DNA of 64,000 bases from an uncultured Hyphomicrobiales bacterium (GTDB taxonomy: Bacteria; Pseudomonadota; Alphaproteobacteria; Rhizobiales; Devosiaceae). The DNA lies in contig CAIMLX010000094.1 in assembly GCA_903842455.1 (NCBI GenBank), positions 62,001 to 126,000 on the forward strand. The letters are read 5' to 3'. This document shows, one piece after another, positions 1 to 8,459 of the stretch (position 1 is its first letter; each line of letters begins with the position of its first letter). The translations under genes were made by a program, and so were the position numbers. A model generated the notes under the pieces. The model did not search any database and had not been told where the DNA came from. It worked only from the letters and a program-made list of their open reading frames with translations.

Positions 1-102
1 GTCACTCCGAAAACTGCCTTCGGTTTAGGCAGCGCAGTTCAGATTGGGGCTTTCCTTCCGTGTCGTTTGACGCTTAGCTGAGCATATACCTCGGGGGCCG
101 TT

Positions 103-492
103 GTGCATAAGTCGCTTTCACCAAGCTCCATTCATCCGCCATTCGCGCCTTACAGCCCCGGTATCGAGGTCAGTTCACGCTCGCGTTTCGTCTTCGTTTC
201 CGGCCAGTTGGGCATCGACAAGGACGGCGTTGTTCCGCCCGATGCCGCCGGTCAGGCCCGCGTCGTCTTCGACAATATCAGGGCGATTCTCGGCGAGGCC
301 GGAATGGGACTCAAGGATATCGTGAAGCTCAACGCCTACGTCACCGGCCGCCAGCACATGCGCGGCTACATGGACGTGCGCAACGCGCTGTTCGCGGAGC
401 CGTATCCGGCCTCCACCCTGATGATCGTCGGTGGCTTCACCCGCGAAGAATTCGTCGTCGAGATCGAAGCGATCGCCGCTTCGCCCGGCTGA
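103..492 (+). CDS. RidA/YjgF family protein
   Basis: A 129-residue protein of the RidA/YjgF/UK114 fold, whose best known members hydrolyse reactive enamine/imine intermediates in the cytoplasm. The family core is visible: FVSGQLG near residue 32, the central helix with DNIRAILGEAG, and the C-terminal VEIEAIA strand. The start is GTG with only a weak purine stretch upstream. At the position of the substrate-binding arginine of E. coli RidA (motif PARS) this protein reads PAST, so it belongs to a subfamily without the classical deaminase arginine. It is the first gene of the ergothioneine-type cluster and lies 17 bases before the creatininase-like gene, so it is probably cotranscribed. Its substrate is unknown. 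Confidence 0.9.
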   Translation: MHKSLSPSSIHPPFAPYSPGIEVSSRSRFVFVSGQLGIDKDGVVPPDAAGQARVVFDNIRAILGEAGMGLKDIVKLNAYVTGRQHMRGYMDVRNALFAEPYPASTLMIVGGFTREEFVVEIEAIAASPG

Positions 493-509
493 AACTGCAG
501 AGACCTGAC

Positions 510-1304
510 ATGACCTACCGCAAGATCTGGTGGAACGACTTTTCCGCCTTCGACTTCCACGGCCTCGATCCGAACAGGACGATCGCGGTGTTCCCGACCG
601 CTGCCGTCGAGCAGCACGGCCCGCATCTTCCTCTGGGTACGGATACGATCATCAACCAGGGTCACCTCGACCTGCTGGTCGAGCGGGTGCCGAAGGACCT
701 CGACATCCGTATCCTGCCGGTGCAGGCGATCGGCAAATCCAACGAGCACATCTGGCAGACCGGCACGCTGAGCCACACCGCCACCAACCTCATCGATGCA
801 TGGACGCAGATCGGGCTCGAGATCGCCCGGGCGGGGATTAAGAAGGTGGTGTTTGTCAATTCGCACGGTGGCAACGTCTCGATCCTCGACATCGTGGCGC
901 GCGAGCTGCGGGTGAAGGCCGGCATGCTGGCAGTGAAGACCGGCTGGAGCCAGTATTGGCCCAAGGATATCTACTCCGACATCGAGAACCGCCACGGCAT
1001 CCACGGCGGCGACAGCGAGACCTCGGTGGTGATGCACCTGCGCCCCGAACTGGTGAACCTCGACAAGCTGCAGGATTATCCTTCCGTCGCGGCGCGCGAC
1101 GAGCAGGCCTACAAGTACATGCGGCCGACGGGGCCGACGAGCTATGCTTGGATCGCCAGCGATATCCACCCGCTCGGCGCGGCGGGCCAGGCGCATCTGG
1201 GCACGGCCGACAAGGGCCGGGTCACGGTGGAGACTGCAGTCGACGCGTTCATCGAACTGTTGCGCGAGGTCGAGCGCTATCCGTTGCCGGGGGCCGAGCG
1301 CTAG
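510..1304 (+). CDS. creatininase family amidohydrolase
   Basis: A 264-residue member of the creatininase/creatinine amidohydrolase family, metal-dependent cytoplasmic enzymes that open cyclic amides or cleave related C-N bonds. The metal-site segments are visible: VEQHGPHLPLGTD near residue 33, NSHGGN near residue 117 and GIHGGDSETS near residue 163. The length matches the family. It sits between the ridA-like gene and the lyase gene on the same strand with short gaps. True creatininase is one possibility, but the neighbours are enzymes of thiohydantoin/hydantoin chemistry, so a cyclic intermediate or analogue of ergothioneine breakdown is an equally good guess. This step is not part of the published five-step pathway. 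Confidence 0.88.
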   Translation: MTYRKIWWNDFSAFDFHGLDPNRTIAVFPTAAVEQHGPHLPLGTDTIINQGHLDLLVERVPKDLDIRILPVQAIGKSNEHIWQTGTLSHTATNLIDAWTQIGLEIARAGIKKVVFVNSHGGNVSILDIVARELRVKAGMLAVKTGWSQYWPKDIYSDIENRHGIHGGDSETSVVMHLRPELVNLDKLQDYPSVAARDEQAYKYMRPTGPTSYAWIASDIHPLGAAGQAHLGTADKGRVTVETAVDAFIELLREVERYPLPGAER

Positions 1305-1345
1305 CTCCCATTGCATGGTGCGGCGCAGCCCGGTAATTGCGGGGC

Positions 1346-2899
1346 ATGCATCAGCACCCCCCGACGCTCGAGCTTATTCTTCTCAACGGAAAGCCGATGA
1401 GTTTTCGATCGCTCGCCCGTATCGGCCAGCGAGCCGCCACCCTGGTGCCCGATGACGAGGCGATGCGGCGGGTGGACGCGGCGCGGAAGGTCGTGGACGA
1501 CAAGATCGCCCGGGGGGAGCCGGTCTACGGCACCACCACCGGCGTCGGTGCAATGAAGGATGTCGAGTGGTCGCCCGAGGAGATGGAGACCTTCAACATG
1601 GGTCTTGTCCGCGCCCATCACTTTGGCACCGGCGCGCCGTTTCCGAACTCGATCGTGCGCAACGCCATGGCCATTCGCGCCAACACCGCGCTGACCGGCC
1701 GTGTGGGTTGCTCGCGCGAACTGGTCGAGGCGTATCTCAACCTGCTGTCGAAGGACGTGGTGCCCGTCGTCCGGCGCACCGGCTCGATCGGCACAGCCGA
1801 TATCGGTCTGATGGGCCAGATCGGCGCGGTGCTGACCGGCGTGGGCGAGGCGGTGTACCAGAACCGCCGCATGTCGGCAGAGGCAGCGCTGTCCGAAGCC
1901 GGGCTGAAGCCGGTGCGGATGCAGGCGCGCGACAGCCTCGCCTCGATCTCGGTGAACGCCGTGGGCTTTGCCGCGGCGGCCGAAGCGACCCGCTCCGCCG
2001 CCTCGGCGCTGCGCATGCTGCTCGCGACCGGCCTCACCACGGCCGGAGCGCTCGGCGCTTCGCGCGACCCCTGGAAGGCCGTGGCGCATGTCGGCACCGA
2101 GCGCGAGGCCGAGATCGGCTCGTGGCTCTACCGCAACGCCATGGGCTGGGACTGGCCCAATGCGACACATATCCAGGATCCGCTGAGCCTCAGGATGATG
2201 CCGCAGGTGTTCGGCGCGACATTCGGCACCCTGCTGGTGGCGGGCCAGACCATTCTCGCCGCTACCGGGCGCACCGACGACAACCCGGTCGTGGTCGACA
2301 ACCAGGTGCTGACCTCGGGTGGTTCGCTGCCGCTCGACGTGACGATCTACCTGCAGACGGCGCAGCTCGCGATGGCGCATGCCGCCCGCAACTCGTTCAA
2401 CCGCTGCGTGCTGCTGGCCAACGGCGCGCGCCGCGACCTGCCGATCAACCTCGTGCCGCGCGGCGCCATCGCCACCGGCTTCGGCCCGATCATCAAGCTC
2501 GCCGGCGAACTTTTTGCCCGGGCGCTAAGCATGTCTGTGCCGGTCTCCGCCCAGTCACTGGTGGTCGCTGCCGGCCTCGAGGACGAGGCGGCGTTCCTGC
2601 CGCTTGTCGTCGAGCGGTTCGAACGCCAGGTGCGCGCGCTGCGCCGCCTCGCGGCGCTCGAAGGGTTGCTGGCGGCGCAGGCGATGGACATTCACGGCGA
2701 CCGTCCGTCGGGCGTTCCGCATCTTATCTACGAAAAAGTGCGCGGCCACGCCGAGTTCTACCGGGTCGATCGGCCGCTCTCGTCGGAGGTCGAGGCGATC
2801 GAAAATGACCTGGGGTCGGAACAGACCATGGCTGAATTGATTTCCCACTCGCCCCTGCCTGCGCTGGACGAGTTTTTCGCGCTTGGCCCGGTCACTTAG
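1346..2899 (+). CDS. ergothionase-like (histidine ammonia-lyase superfamily, no MIO triad)
   Basis: A 517-residue protein aligning end to end with histidine ammonia-lyase. The mobile-loop tyrosine is kept (VYGTTTGVG, Tyr61). The MIO-forming Ala-Ser-Gly is replaced by Thr-Ala-Asp (residues 150-152, context GSIGTADIG), and the catalytic tyrosine of QDPYSLR is Leu (QDPLSLR, Leu280). A true HutH cannot work this way. Ergothionase is a HAL relative that eliminates trimethylamine from ergothioneine by acid/base catalysis, and the downstream genes encode every later step. The assignment therefore rests on homology plus context. I chose ATG 1346; a TTG nine bases upstream is possible. A related trimethylammonium-histidine lyase is the main alternative. 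Confidence 0.75.
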   Translation: MHQHPPTLELILLNGKPMSFRSLARIGQRAATLVPDDEAMRRVDAARKVVDDKIARGEPVYGTTTGVGAMKDVEWSPEEMETFNMGLVRAHHFGTGAPFPNSIVRNAMAIRANTALTGRVGCSRELVEAYLNLLSKDVVPVVRRTGSIGTADIGLMGQIGAVLTGVGEAVYQNRRMSAEAALSEAGLKPVRMQARDSLASISVNAVGFAAAAEATRSAASALRMLLATGLTTAGALGASRDPWKAVAHVGTEREAEIGSWLYRNAMGWDWPNATHIQDPLSLRMMPQVFGATFGTLLVAGQTILAATGRTDDNPVVVDNQVLTSGGSLPLDVTIYLQTAQLAMAHAARNSFNRCVLLANGARRDLPINLVPRGAIATGFGPIIKLAGELFARALSMSVPVSAQSLVVAAGLEDEAAFLPLVVERFERQVRALRRLAALEGLLAAQAMDIHGDRPSGVPHLIYEKVRGHAEFYRVDRPLSSEVEAIENDLGSEQTMAELISHSPLPALDEFFALGPVT

Positions 2900-2998
2900 C
2901 ACGCCGGGGAATAGATTTCCGTCGGCGTTCGTATACTTTAGCCGACCAATTCCACACTGAGGGTCAAACTGCCGGTGCGGGACAACAAGGAGACCATC

Positions 2999-3907
2999 AT
3001 GCTTTCGAAGAAACTGCTCGGCGCCGCTGCGGTGCTGGCCTTCACGGTGACCGCGGCCAATGCCCAGGTCGTCGTCTCCTCCAAGATCGATACCGAGGGC
3101 GGGCTGCTCGGCAACATCATCAGCCAGGTGCTGCAGGCCAACGGCATTGCCGTGACCGAGAAGATCCAGCTCGGTGGCACCCCGGTGGTGCGCGAGGCGA
3201 TCACCGCCGGCCAGATCGACATCTACCCCGAATATACCGGCAACGCCGCGTTCTTCTTCAACAAGGCCGACGATCCGCTCTGGAACGACGCCGCCAAGGC
3301 CTACGAAGAGGCCAAGAAGCTCGACTACGACGCAAACAAGATCGTCTGGCTCGCGCCCGCTCCGGCCAACAACACCTGGGCCGTCGCCGTCCGCAAGGAC
3401 ATCGCCGACGCCAATTCGCTGACGACCTTCACCGAGCTCGGCGCCTACATCGCCGGCGGTGGCGAGATCAAGCTGGCGGCCTCGGCCGAGTTCGTCTCCT
3501 CGCCGGCCGCCCTGCCGAAGTTCCAGGAGGTCTATGGGTTCACCCTGAAGCCCGAGCAGCTGGTGACGCTCTCTGGTGGTGATACTGCGGCGACCATCGC
3601 TGCGGCCGCCCAGCAGACCAACGGCGTCAACGCCGCCATGGTCTACGGTACCGACGGCGGTATTGCTCCCTCGGGCCTCGTCGTCGTCGCCGACGACAAG
3701 GGCGTGCAGCCGGTCTACGAGCCCGCCCCGATCATCCGCGAGGCAGTGCTGCAGGCCAACCCGCAGATCGAAGAACTGCTAAAGCCCGTATTCGCCAAGC
3801 TCGACCTCGTCACCCTGCAGGACCTGAACGGCCGCATCCAGGTCGGCGGTGAAGCCGCCAAGGACGTCGCCATCGACTGGCTGACGACCAACGCCTTCCT
3901 GAAGTAA
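2999..3907 (+). CDS. betaine-type ABC transporter substrate-binding protein (OsmF/OpuC-like)
   Basis: A 302-residue periplasmic binding protein of the OsmF/YehZ-OpuCC family, which binds trimethylammonium compounds. A Sec signal peptide ending near ANA-Q (about residue 22) precedes the mature domain. Typical segments include LGGTPVVREAITAGQIDIYPEYTG near residue 60 and the C-terminal LNGRIQVGG. ATG 2999 is preceded by AAGGAG at 2986-2991, so I prefer it to a start 24 bases upstream. The permease and ATPase genes follow. Given the flanking ergothioneine-degradation enzymes, the likely ligand is ergothioneine or another histidine betaine; the OpuC family is known to contain ergothioneine importers (EgtUV). 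Glycine betaine or choline remain alternatives. Confidence 0.88.
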   Translation: MLSKKLLGAAAVLAFTVTAANAQVVVSSKIDTEGGLLGNIISQVLQANGIAVTEKIQLGGTPVVREAITAGQIDIYPEYTGNAAFFFNKADDPLWNDAAKAYEEAKKLDYDANKIVWLAPAPANNTWAVAVRKDIADANSLTTFTELGAYIAGGGEIKLAASAEFVSSPAALPKFQEVYGFTLKPEQLVTLSGGDTAATIAAAAQQTNGVNAAMVYGTDGGIAPSGLVVVADDKGVQPVYEPAPIIREAVLQANPQIEELLKPVFAKLDLVTLQDLNGRIQVGGEAAKDVAIDWLTTNAFLK

Positions 3908-4003
3908 TCCGCCCTTTCATGGCATCCATTTTGGGGGTGGGCAGTTACTCTGCCCGCCCCTAATGTTTTAAAATGCTTGAGCACAACCTCCCATCACCCA
4001 CGA

Positions 4004-4104
4004 TGTCATCCCGGCGACGGCCGGGATCCAGCCTGAGCGGCTGGCTGCTCGGTCGCAGCGGTGGAGAGCCCTCAGGATGGGCCCCGGCCTTCGCCGGGGT
4101 GACA
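4004..4104. repeat. intergenic palindromic repeat, family A copy 1
   Basis: A long imperfect palindrome begins TGTCATCCCGGCG and ends CGCCGGGGTGACA, with inner arms CCGGGATCC and GGGCCCCGG. It lies between the binding-protein and permease genes of the importer. Copies occur at 6998-7087 and, more divergent, at 55218-55297. It resembles a REP-type element; folding of the transcript could attenuate read-through or protect the upstream mRNA. Confidence 0.75.
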
Positions 4105-4130
4105 GTGGCCGTCGAGACGGAGTGCCTCCA

Positions 4131-5312
4131 ATGAGCACTGTCGCGGCGACCGGCTCCCCCCGCATTGCCGTCGACAAGCTCGGGGTGCTCATTGCCCTGA
4201 TCGCGGCTGTGGCGGCGTTGATGCCGTTCGCGGCTTTCCGGGCCAATCGGATCGTCGTAGGCATCAGCAAGGGAATATTCGAGGCGCTGCCGTTATGGGA
4301 GGCGGTGCTCGTTGCCCTGGCGCTAGTCGCGGCTATCCTCGTCGCGTTGCTGAGGACGCCGAGGCTCTGGCGCCTCTTCGCCAGCCTCGCGATGCTGGCC
4401 GTGCTGTTCGTGGCGATCGGCCATTCGGCAAGTTTCCTCACGCCCGAGGGGGACAGGCTGGCCCGTGTCTCGCCGGGGGCGGGTTTCTGGCTGGCTGTGT
4501 TCGCGTTCGCTCTCCTCGCCGCCGACAGCTTTACCCGACTGAAGCTGGCGCCCTGGCTGCGCATCGTCACGCTGCTGCTGGTGGCGGGGGCGATTGCGCT
4601 GCTGCTCTGGTCCGGCGCCTGGAACGACTTGTCCATCCTTCGCGAATACGCCAATCGCGCCGAGGCGTTCTGGCGCGAGGGACAGACGCACATCGCCCTG
4701 GCGCTCGGCTCGCTGGCCGCGGCAACGGTGGTCGGAATCCCGCTCGGTGTCGTCTGCCACCGCGTCGATGGCCTGCGCGCGGTGGTGCTGAACGTGTTGA
4801 ACGCGCTGCAGACAATCCCCTCCATTGCCCTGTTCGGCCTGCTGATTGCGCCACTCGCCTGGGTGGCGGCCAATGTGCCCGGCGCCTCTGCCATCGGCAT
4901 ATCAGGCATTGGCGCGGCGCCGGCGATGGTGGCGCTGTTCGCCTACTCACTGCTGCCGGTGGTCGCCAATACGGTGGTCGGGCTCGAAGGCGTGCCTCCG
5001 GCCGCCACCGACGCGGCGCGCGGCATGGGCATGACCAACTGGCAGCGGCTGGCCAAGGTCGAGTTTCCGCTGGCCTTTCCGGTGATCCTGACCGGCATCC
5101 GCATCGTGCTGGTGCAGAATATCGGCCTTGCCACCATTGCCGCGCTGATCGGCGGCGGCGGCTTCGGCGTGTTCGTGTTCCAGGGGGTGGGCCAGACCGC
5201 CATGGATCTGGTGCTGCTCGGCGCCGTTCCCACCGTGGCGCTGGCCTTCGCCGCCGCCGTCATCCTCGATGCCATTGTCGAGATGGTCTCCACCGGAGCT
5301 CGCCCAGCATGA
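4131..5312 (+). CDS. ABC transporter permease (YehY/OpuCB-like)
   Basis: A 393-residue inner-membrane permease of the betaine/osmoprotectant importer family. The N-terminal ~190 residues carry several extra hydrophobic segments, as in YehY. The C-terminal BPD_transp_1 domain contains the EAA loop region (DAARGMGMTNWQRLAKVEFP) that docks onto the ATPase. I chose ATG 4131; upstream in-frame codons run into the palindromic repeat. The stop overlaps the ATPase start (ATGA), so the two are translationally coupled. It should form a heterodimeric channel with the permease at 6244-6984 for the same ligand as the binding protein. Confidence 0.88.
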   Translation: MSTVAATGSPRIAVDKLGVLIALIAAVAALMPFAAFRANRIVVGISKGIFEALPLWEAVLVALALVAAILVALLRTPRLWRLFASLAMLAVLFVAIGHSASFLTPEGDRLARVSPGAGFWLAVFAFALLAADSFTRLKLAPWLRIVTLLLVAGAIALLLWSGAWNDLSILREYANRAEAFWREGQTHIALALGSLAAATVVGIPLGVVCHRVDGLRAVVLNVLNALQTIPSIALFGLLIAPLAWVAANVPGASAIGISGIGAAPAMVALFAYSLLPVVANTVVGLEGVPPAATDAARGMGMTNWQRLAKVEFPLAFPVILTGIRIVLVQNIGLATIAALIGGGGFGVFVFQGVGQTAMDLVLLGAVPTVALAFAAAVILDAIVEMVSTGARPA

Positions 5313-6247
5313 TCGAGATCGATGCTCTCACCAAGGACTACCTCGACCTTACCGTGGTGGACCACGTGTCGATGCGGATCGACGACGGCGACATTGCCGT
5401 CATTGTCGGCACCTCGGGCTCCGGCAAGACCACCCTGCTGCGCATGATCAACCGGCTGATCGAGCCCACTTCGGGGTCGGTGAAGATCGACGGCAAGGAC
5501 ACACGGTCTGTCCCGGCGCACCTGCTGCGGCGCGAAATCGGCTACGCCATCCAAGGCCACGGCCTCTTTCCGCACCGCACCGTGGGGCAGAACATCGCCA
5601 CCGTGCCGGTGCTTATGGGCTGGGAAAAGCCGCGCATCGCCGCCCGCGTCGAAGAACTGCTCGAGCTGTTCCAGCTGCCCGCCGACCAGTTCCGCGATCG
5701 CCTGCCGTCCGAGCTGTCGGGCGGACAGCAGCAGCGTGTCGGCGTGGCCCGCGCGCTGGCCGCCGAGCCGAAGCTGCTGCTCATGGACGAGCCGTTCGGC
5801 GCGCTCGATCCGATCATCCGCGCCAAGGCGCAGGCCGACCTCGTCGGTATCCAGAAGCGGTTCGGCACCACCATCGTGCTGGTGACCCACGACATGGAGG
5901 AGGCGATCCACCTCGGCACGAGGATCGCCGTGATGGACCAGGGCAAGCTGCTGCAATACGCGACACCGGCCGAAATCGTGGTGAAACCCGCGACCGACTT
6001 CGTTGGCGAACTGCTGGGTTCGGGCGATCGCGCCTTCCGATTGCTCGGTCTTCGGCGCATCGGCGACTTTGTCGAGCCGGGCGAGGCCTCAGGGGCGCCG
6101 GTTTCGGCCGAGCAGACGCTCCGCGATGGCCTCGAGGAGGCGCTGTGGTCCGGCCGCGCGGTTCTGCCGGTGGTGGACGGCGCCGGCAAGCCGGTCGGCC
6201 GACTGACACTCGCCACGCTGCAGCGGCTGGGGGCGCGGCCGCAATGA
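5309..6247 (+). CDS. ABC transporter ATP-binding protein (YehX/OpuCA-like)
   Basis: A 312-residue ATPase of the glycine-betaine/proline class. Visible are Walker A GTSGSGKTT near residue 36, the Q-loop region IQGHGLFPHRT, the signature LSGGQQQRV near residue 134, Walker B LLLMDEPFGALD, and the switch histidine in VTHDMEEA. After about residue 235 there is a C-terminal extension with one CBS-like half (AVLPVVDGAGKPVGRLT), typical of OpuA/ProV-type ATPases. It overlaps both neighbours by four bases (ATGA at 5309 and at 6244), so the two permeases and the ATPase form one coupled unit that energises uptake in region 1. Confidence 0.9.
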   Translation: MIEIDALTKDYLDLTVVDHVSMRIDDGDIAVIVGTSGSGKTTLLRMINRLIEPTSGSVKIDGKDTRSVPAHLLRREIGYAIQGHGLFPHRTVGQNIATVPVLMGWEKPRIAARVEELLELFQLPADQFRDRLPSELSGGQQQRVGVARALAAEPKLLLMDEPFGALDPIIRAKAQADLVGIQKRFGTTIVLVTHDMEEAIHLGTRIAVMDQGKLLQYATPAEIVVKPATDFVGELLGSGDRAFRLLGLRRIGDFVEPGEASGAPVSAEQTLRDGLEEALWSGRAVLPVVDGAGKPVGRLTLATLQRLGARPQ

Positions 6248-6984
6248 AGATCGGGCTGATCGTCAGGCTCGTCGTTCTGGTGCTGCTGGTGGCCTTCGTG
6301 GTGTCGCCCGCGAGCTTCGAGTGGGCCTTCCTGCCGCTCACCAAGAACAACCAGCCCGCGATCTACACCCAGAACACGCTGCTCAGCCTGACCCTGAGCC
6401 ACCTGACCTTCGTCGCGATCGCGACCGTCGCCTCTACCCTTGTGGCCGTAGGGCTGGCGATCGTGGTGACGAGGCCGTTCGGTGCTGAGTTCCTGCCGCT
6501 GAGCCGCTCGCTCGCCAATATCGGGCAAACCTTCCCGCCGGTGGCTGTGCTGGCGCTCTGCGTGCCGATCCTAGGGTTCGGGGCCGGGCCGACGCTGGTG
6601 GCACTGTTTCTCTACGGCCTGCTGCCGATTTTCGAGAACGCCCTCACCGGGCTGACGACGCTGCCGCCATCTGTGAACGAGGCGGCGCGCGGAGTCGGCA
6701 TGACCGGCCGGCAGCGGCTGTTGGGGGTGGAACTCCCGCTGGCGACCCCGGTGATCCTCGCCGGCATCCGGTTGTCCGTGGTGATTTCGGTGGCGACAGC
6801 CACGATCGGCTCGACCGTTGCTGCGAGCACGCTGGGCGAGGTGATCATCGCCGGGCTGCTGAGCAACAATGTCGCCTTCGTGCTGCAGGGCGGCCTGGTG
6901 GTGGGCGTCATGGCCGTGCTGATCTACGATGCGCTCTCGGCGCTGGAGCGGGTGCTGATGGCAAGGACGGGGCAGAGGCGATAA
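6244..6984 (+). CDS. ABC transporter permease (YehW/OpuCD-like)
   Basis: A 246-residue inner-membrane permease with about six hydrophobic segments and a BPD_transp_1 EAA loop (NEAARGVGMTGRQRLLGVELP near residue 140). It starts inside the stop of the ATPase gene (ATGA), so it is translationally coupled. It is shorter than its partner at 4131-5312, matching the YehW/YehY pairing. With the binding protein and ATPase it completes a four-gene importer of the betaine class placed in the middle of the catabolic cluster. A palindromic repeat follows directly and separates it from the hydantoinase gene. Confidence 0.88.
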   Translation: MKIGLIVRLVVLVLLVAFVVSPASFEWAFLPLTKNNQPAIYTQNTLLSLTLSHLTFVAIATVASTLVAVGLAIVVTRPFGAEFLPLSRSLANIGQTFPPVAVLALCVPILGFGAGPTLVALFLYGLLPIFENALTGLTTLPPSVNEAARGVGMTGRQRLLGVELPLATPVILAGIRLSVVISVATATIGSTVAASTLGEVIIAGLLSNNVAFVLQGGLVVGVMAVLIYDALSALERVLMARTGQRR

Positions 6985-6997
6985 CCTTTGAGTAGGG

Positions 6998-7087
6998 TGT
7001 CATCCCGGCGCATCCCGGGATCCAGCCTGAGGCGTCGCGGCGATATGCGGGCCGATCAGGATGGGCCCCGGCCTTCGCCGGGGTGAC
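6998..7087. repeat. intergenic palindromic repeat, family A copy 2
   Basis: A second copy of the element at 4004-4104: TGTCATCCCGGCG at the left, GGATGGGCCCCGGCCTTCG at the right, with a different loop. It fills the gap between the last permease gene and the hydantoinase gene of the same operon. Confidence 0.75.
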
Positions 7088-7115
7088 CTCGAGTTTGTGG
7101 AGGCGTTGACGGCGC

Positions 7116-8459
7116 ATGTCTGATTTCGATCTCGTCCTCTCCGGCACCGTGGTCTTGCCTTCGGCCGTCATTGAGGGTGGCTATGTCGCGGTGCGGGATG
7201 GCAAGGTGGTGCATGTGGGCGAGGGCGGGCCGCCGCATGGGCACGAGCAGCACGATTTCGGCAAGGGCCTGATCCTGCCTGGGGCCATCGATGCGCAGGT
7301 GCATTCGCTGAGCCAGAAGGACCAGGAGGATTTCATCTGGTCGACCCGCTCGGCGGCGGCGGGTGGCGTCACTACCATCGTCGACATGCCCTATGACGAG
7401 GGCAATGTCGTCAACTCGGCCGAGGCGGTGCGGCAGAAAGTGGCGCATGCCAGCCCGCAGGCGCGGGTGGACTTTGCGCTTTATGGCACGATCGATCCGG
7501 CCGAGGGCGCGAGCCGGATTGCCGAGCAGGCGGAGGCGGGGGTCGCGGCGTTCAAGTTCTCGACCTTCGGCACCCACCCGACGCGGTTTCCACGCATTTC
7601 GCCGCCGCTGCTGGCGGAGGCTTTCGCCGAGGTGGCAAAGACCGGGCTGACCGCCGGTGTGCACAATGAGGACGACGAGTTCGTGCGCGCCGCGATGGAC
7701 AAGGTGAAGGCCGCAGGCATCACCGACTGGCGGGCGCATGCGATGAGCAGGCCGCCGCTGGCCGAGTTGCTGGCGACGCTGCAGGTCTACGAGACCGGCG
7801 TCGCCACCGGGGCGGCGGCGCATATCGTCCACTGCTCGCTGAGCCGCGGCTACGATATCGCGGCGGACTATCGGGCGCGCGGCTTCCACGCCTCGATCGA
7901 GTGCTGCATCCACTATCTCGTGCTCGACGAGGAGAACGATGTGAAGCGGTTGGGCGGCAAGGCCAAGATCAACCCGCCGATCCGCCCGCGCGCCGAGGTG
8001 GAGGCGCTGTGGCGTCAGGTGGCGGCGGGCAATGTGACGCTGGTCTCGACCGATCATGTGAGCTGGTCGGAGGACCGCAAGACTAACCCCGACATGCTGG
8101 CCAACGCCTCGGGCGTGCCGGGGCTGGAGGCGATGGTGCCGCTGTTCGTCAAGGGGGCGCTGGAGCGGGGTGTGCCCTTGACCTGGGCGGCAAAGCTGCT
8201 GGCGGCGAACCCGGCGAAGCATTTCCGCCTTGCGCAGAAGGGCGCGCTCGAAGCCGGGAAGGATGCCGACATCACCGTGCTGGTCGACCGGCCGGTGGTC
8301 TACGACGCGGCGCGCTCGGGACACAACGTGGTCGGCTGGTCGCCGTATAACGGCATCACGCTGCCCTGGACGGTGGCGGGGACGTGGTTGCGCGGCAAAC
8401 AAGTGTTCGATGGGACCGATGTGGCCGAGCCCGGGGCAGGGCGCTGGGTGCGGCCGTGA
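7116..8459 (+). CDS. dihydropyrimidinase/hydantoinase-type amidohydrolase
   Basis: A 447-residue metal-dependent cyclic amidohydrolase related to dihydropyrimidinase, hydantoinase and allantoinase. In the proposed pathway it opens hydantoin-5-propionate to N-carbamoyl-glutamate. Visible are the metal-binding strand GAIDAQVH (residues 57-63), the lysine segment AFKFST for the bridging carbamylated lysine, VHNEDD, HIVHCSLSRG and the aspartate in STDHVSWS. The first histidine of the usual HxH pair is glutamine (Gln61), which may alter the metal site or mark a subfamily. Its stop overlaps the GTG of the M20 hydrolase (GTGA), as expected for consecutive steps. Confidence 0.85.
   Translation: MSDFDLVLSGTVVLPSAVIEGGYVAVRDGKVVHVGEGGPPHGHEQHDFGKGLILPGAIDAQVHSLSQKDQEDFIWSTRSAAAGGVTTIVDMPYDEGNVVNSAEAVRQKVAHASPQARVDFALYGTIDPAEGASRIAEQAEAGVAAFKFSTFGTHPTRFPRISPPLLAEAFAEVAKTGLTAGVHNEDDEFVRAAMDKVKAAGITDWRAHAMSRPPLAELLATLQVYETGVATGAAAHIVHCSLSRGYDIAADYRARGFHASIECCIHYLVLDEENDVKRLGGKAKINPPIRPRAEVEALWRQVAAGNVTLVSTDHVSWSEDRKTNPDMLANASGVPGLEAMVPLFVKGALERGVPLTWAAKLLAANPAKHFRLAQKGALEAGKDADITVLVDRPVVYDAARSGHNVVGWSPYNGITLPWTVAGTWLRGKQVFDGTDVAEPGAGRWVRP

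Noticed and set aside
366-1316. Minus-strand frame opposite the creatininase gene
   Set aside because: Shadow of a clear metal-enzyme gene; translation is His/Arg/Val-rich with no family match.
1346-2899. Annotation as histidine ammonia-lyase HutH
   Set aside because: MIO triad and catalytic tyrosine are missing, and the neighbours belong to thiohydantoin rather than formiminoglutamate chemistry.
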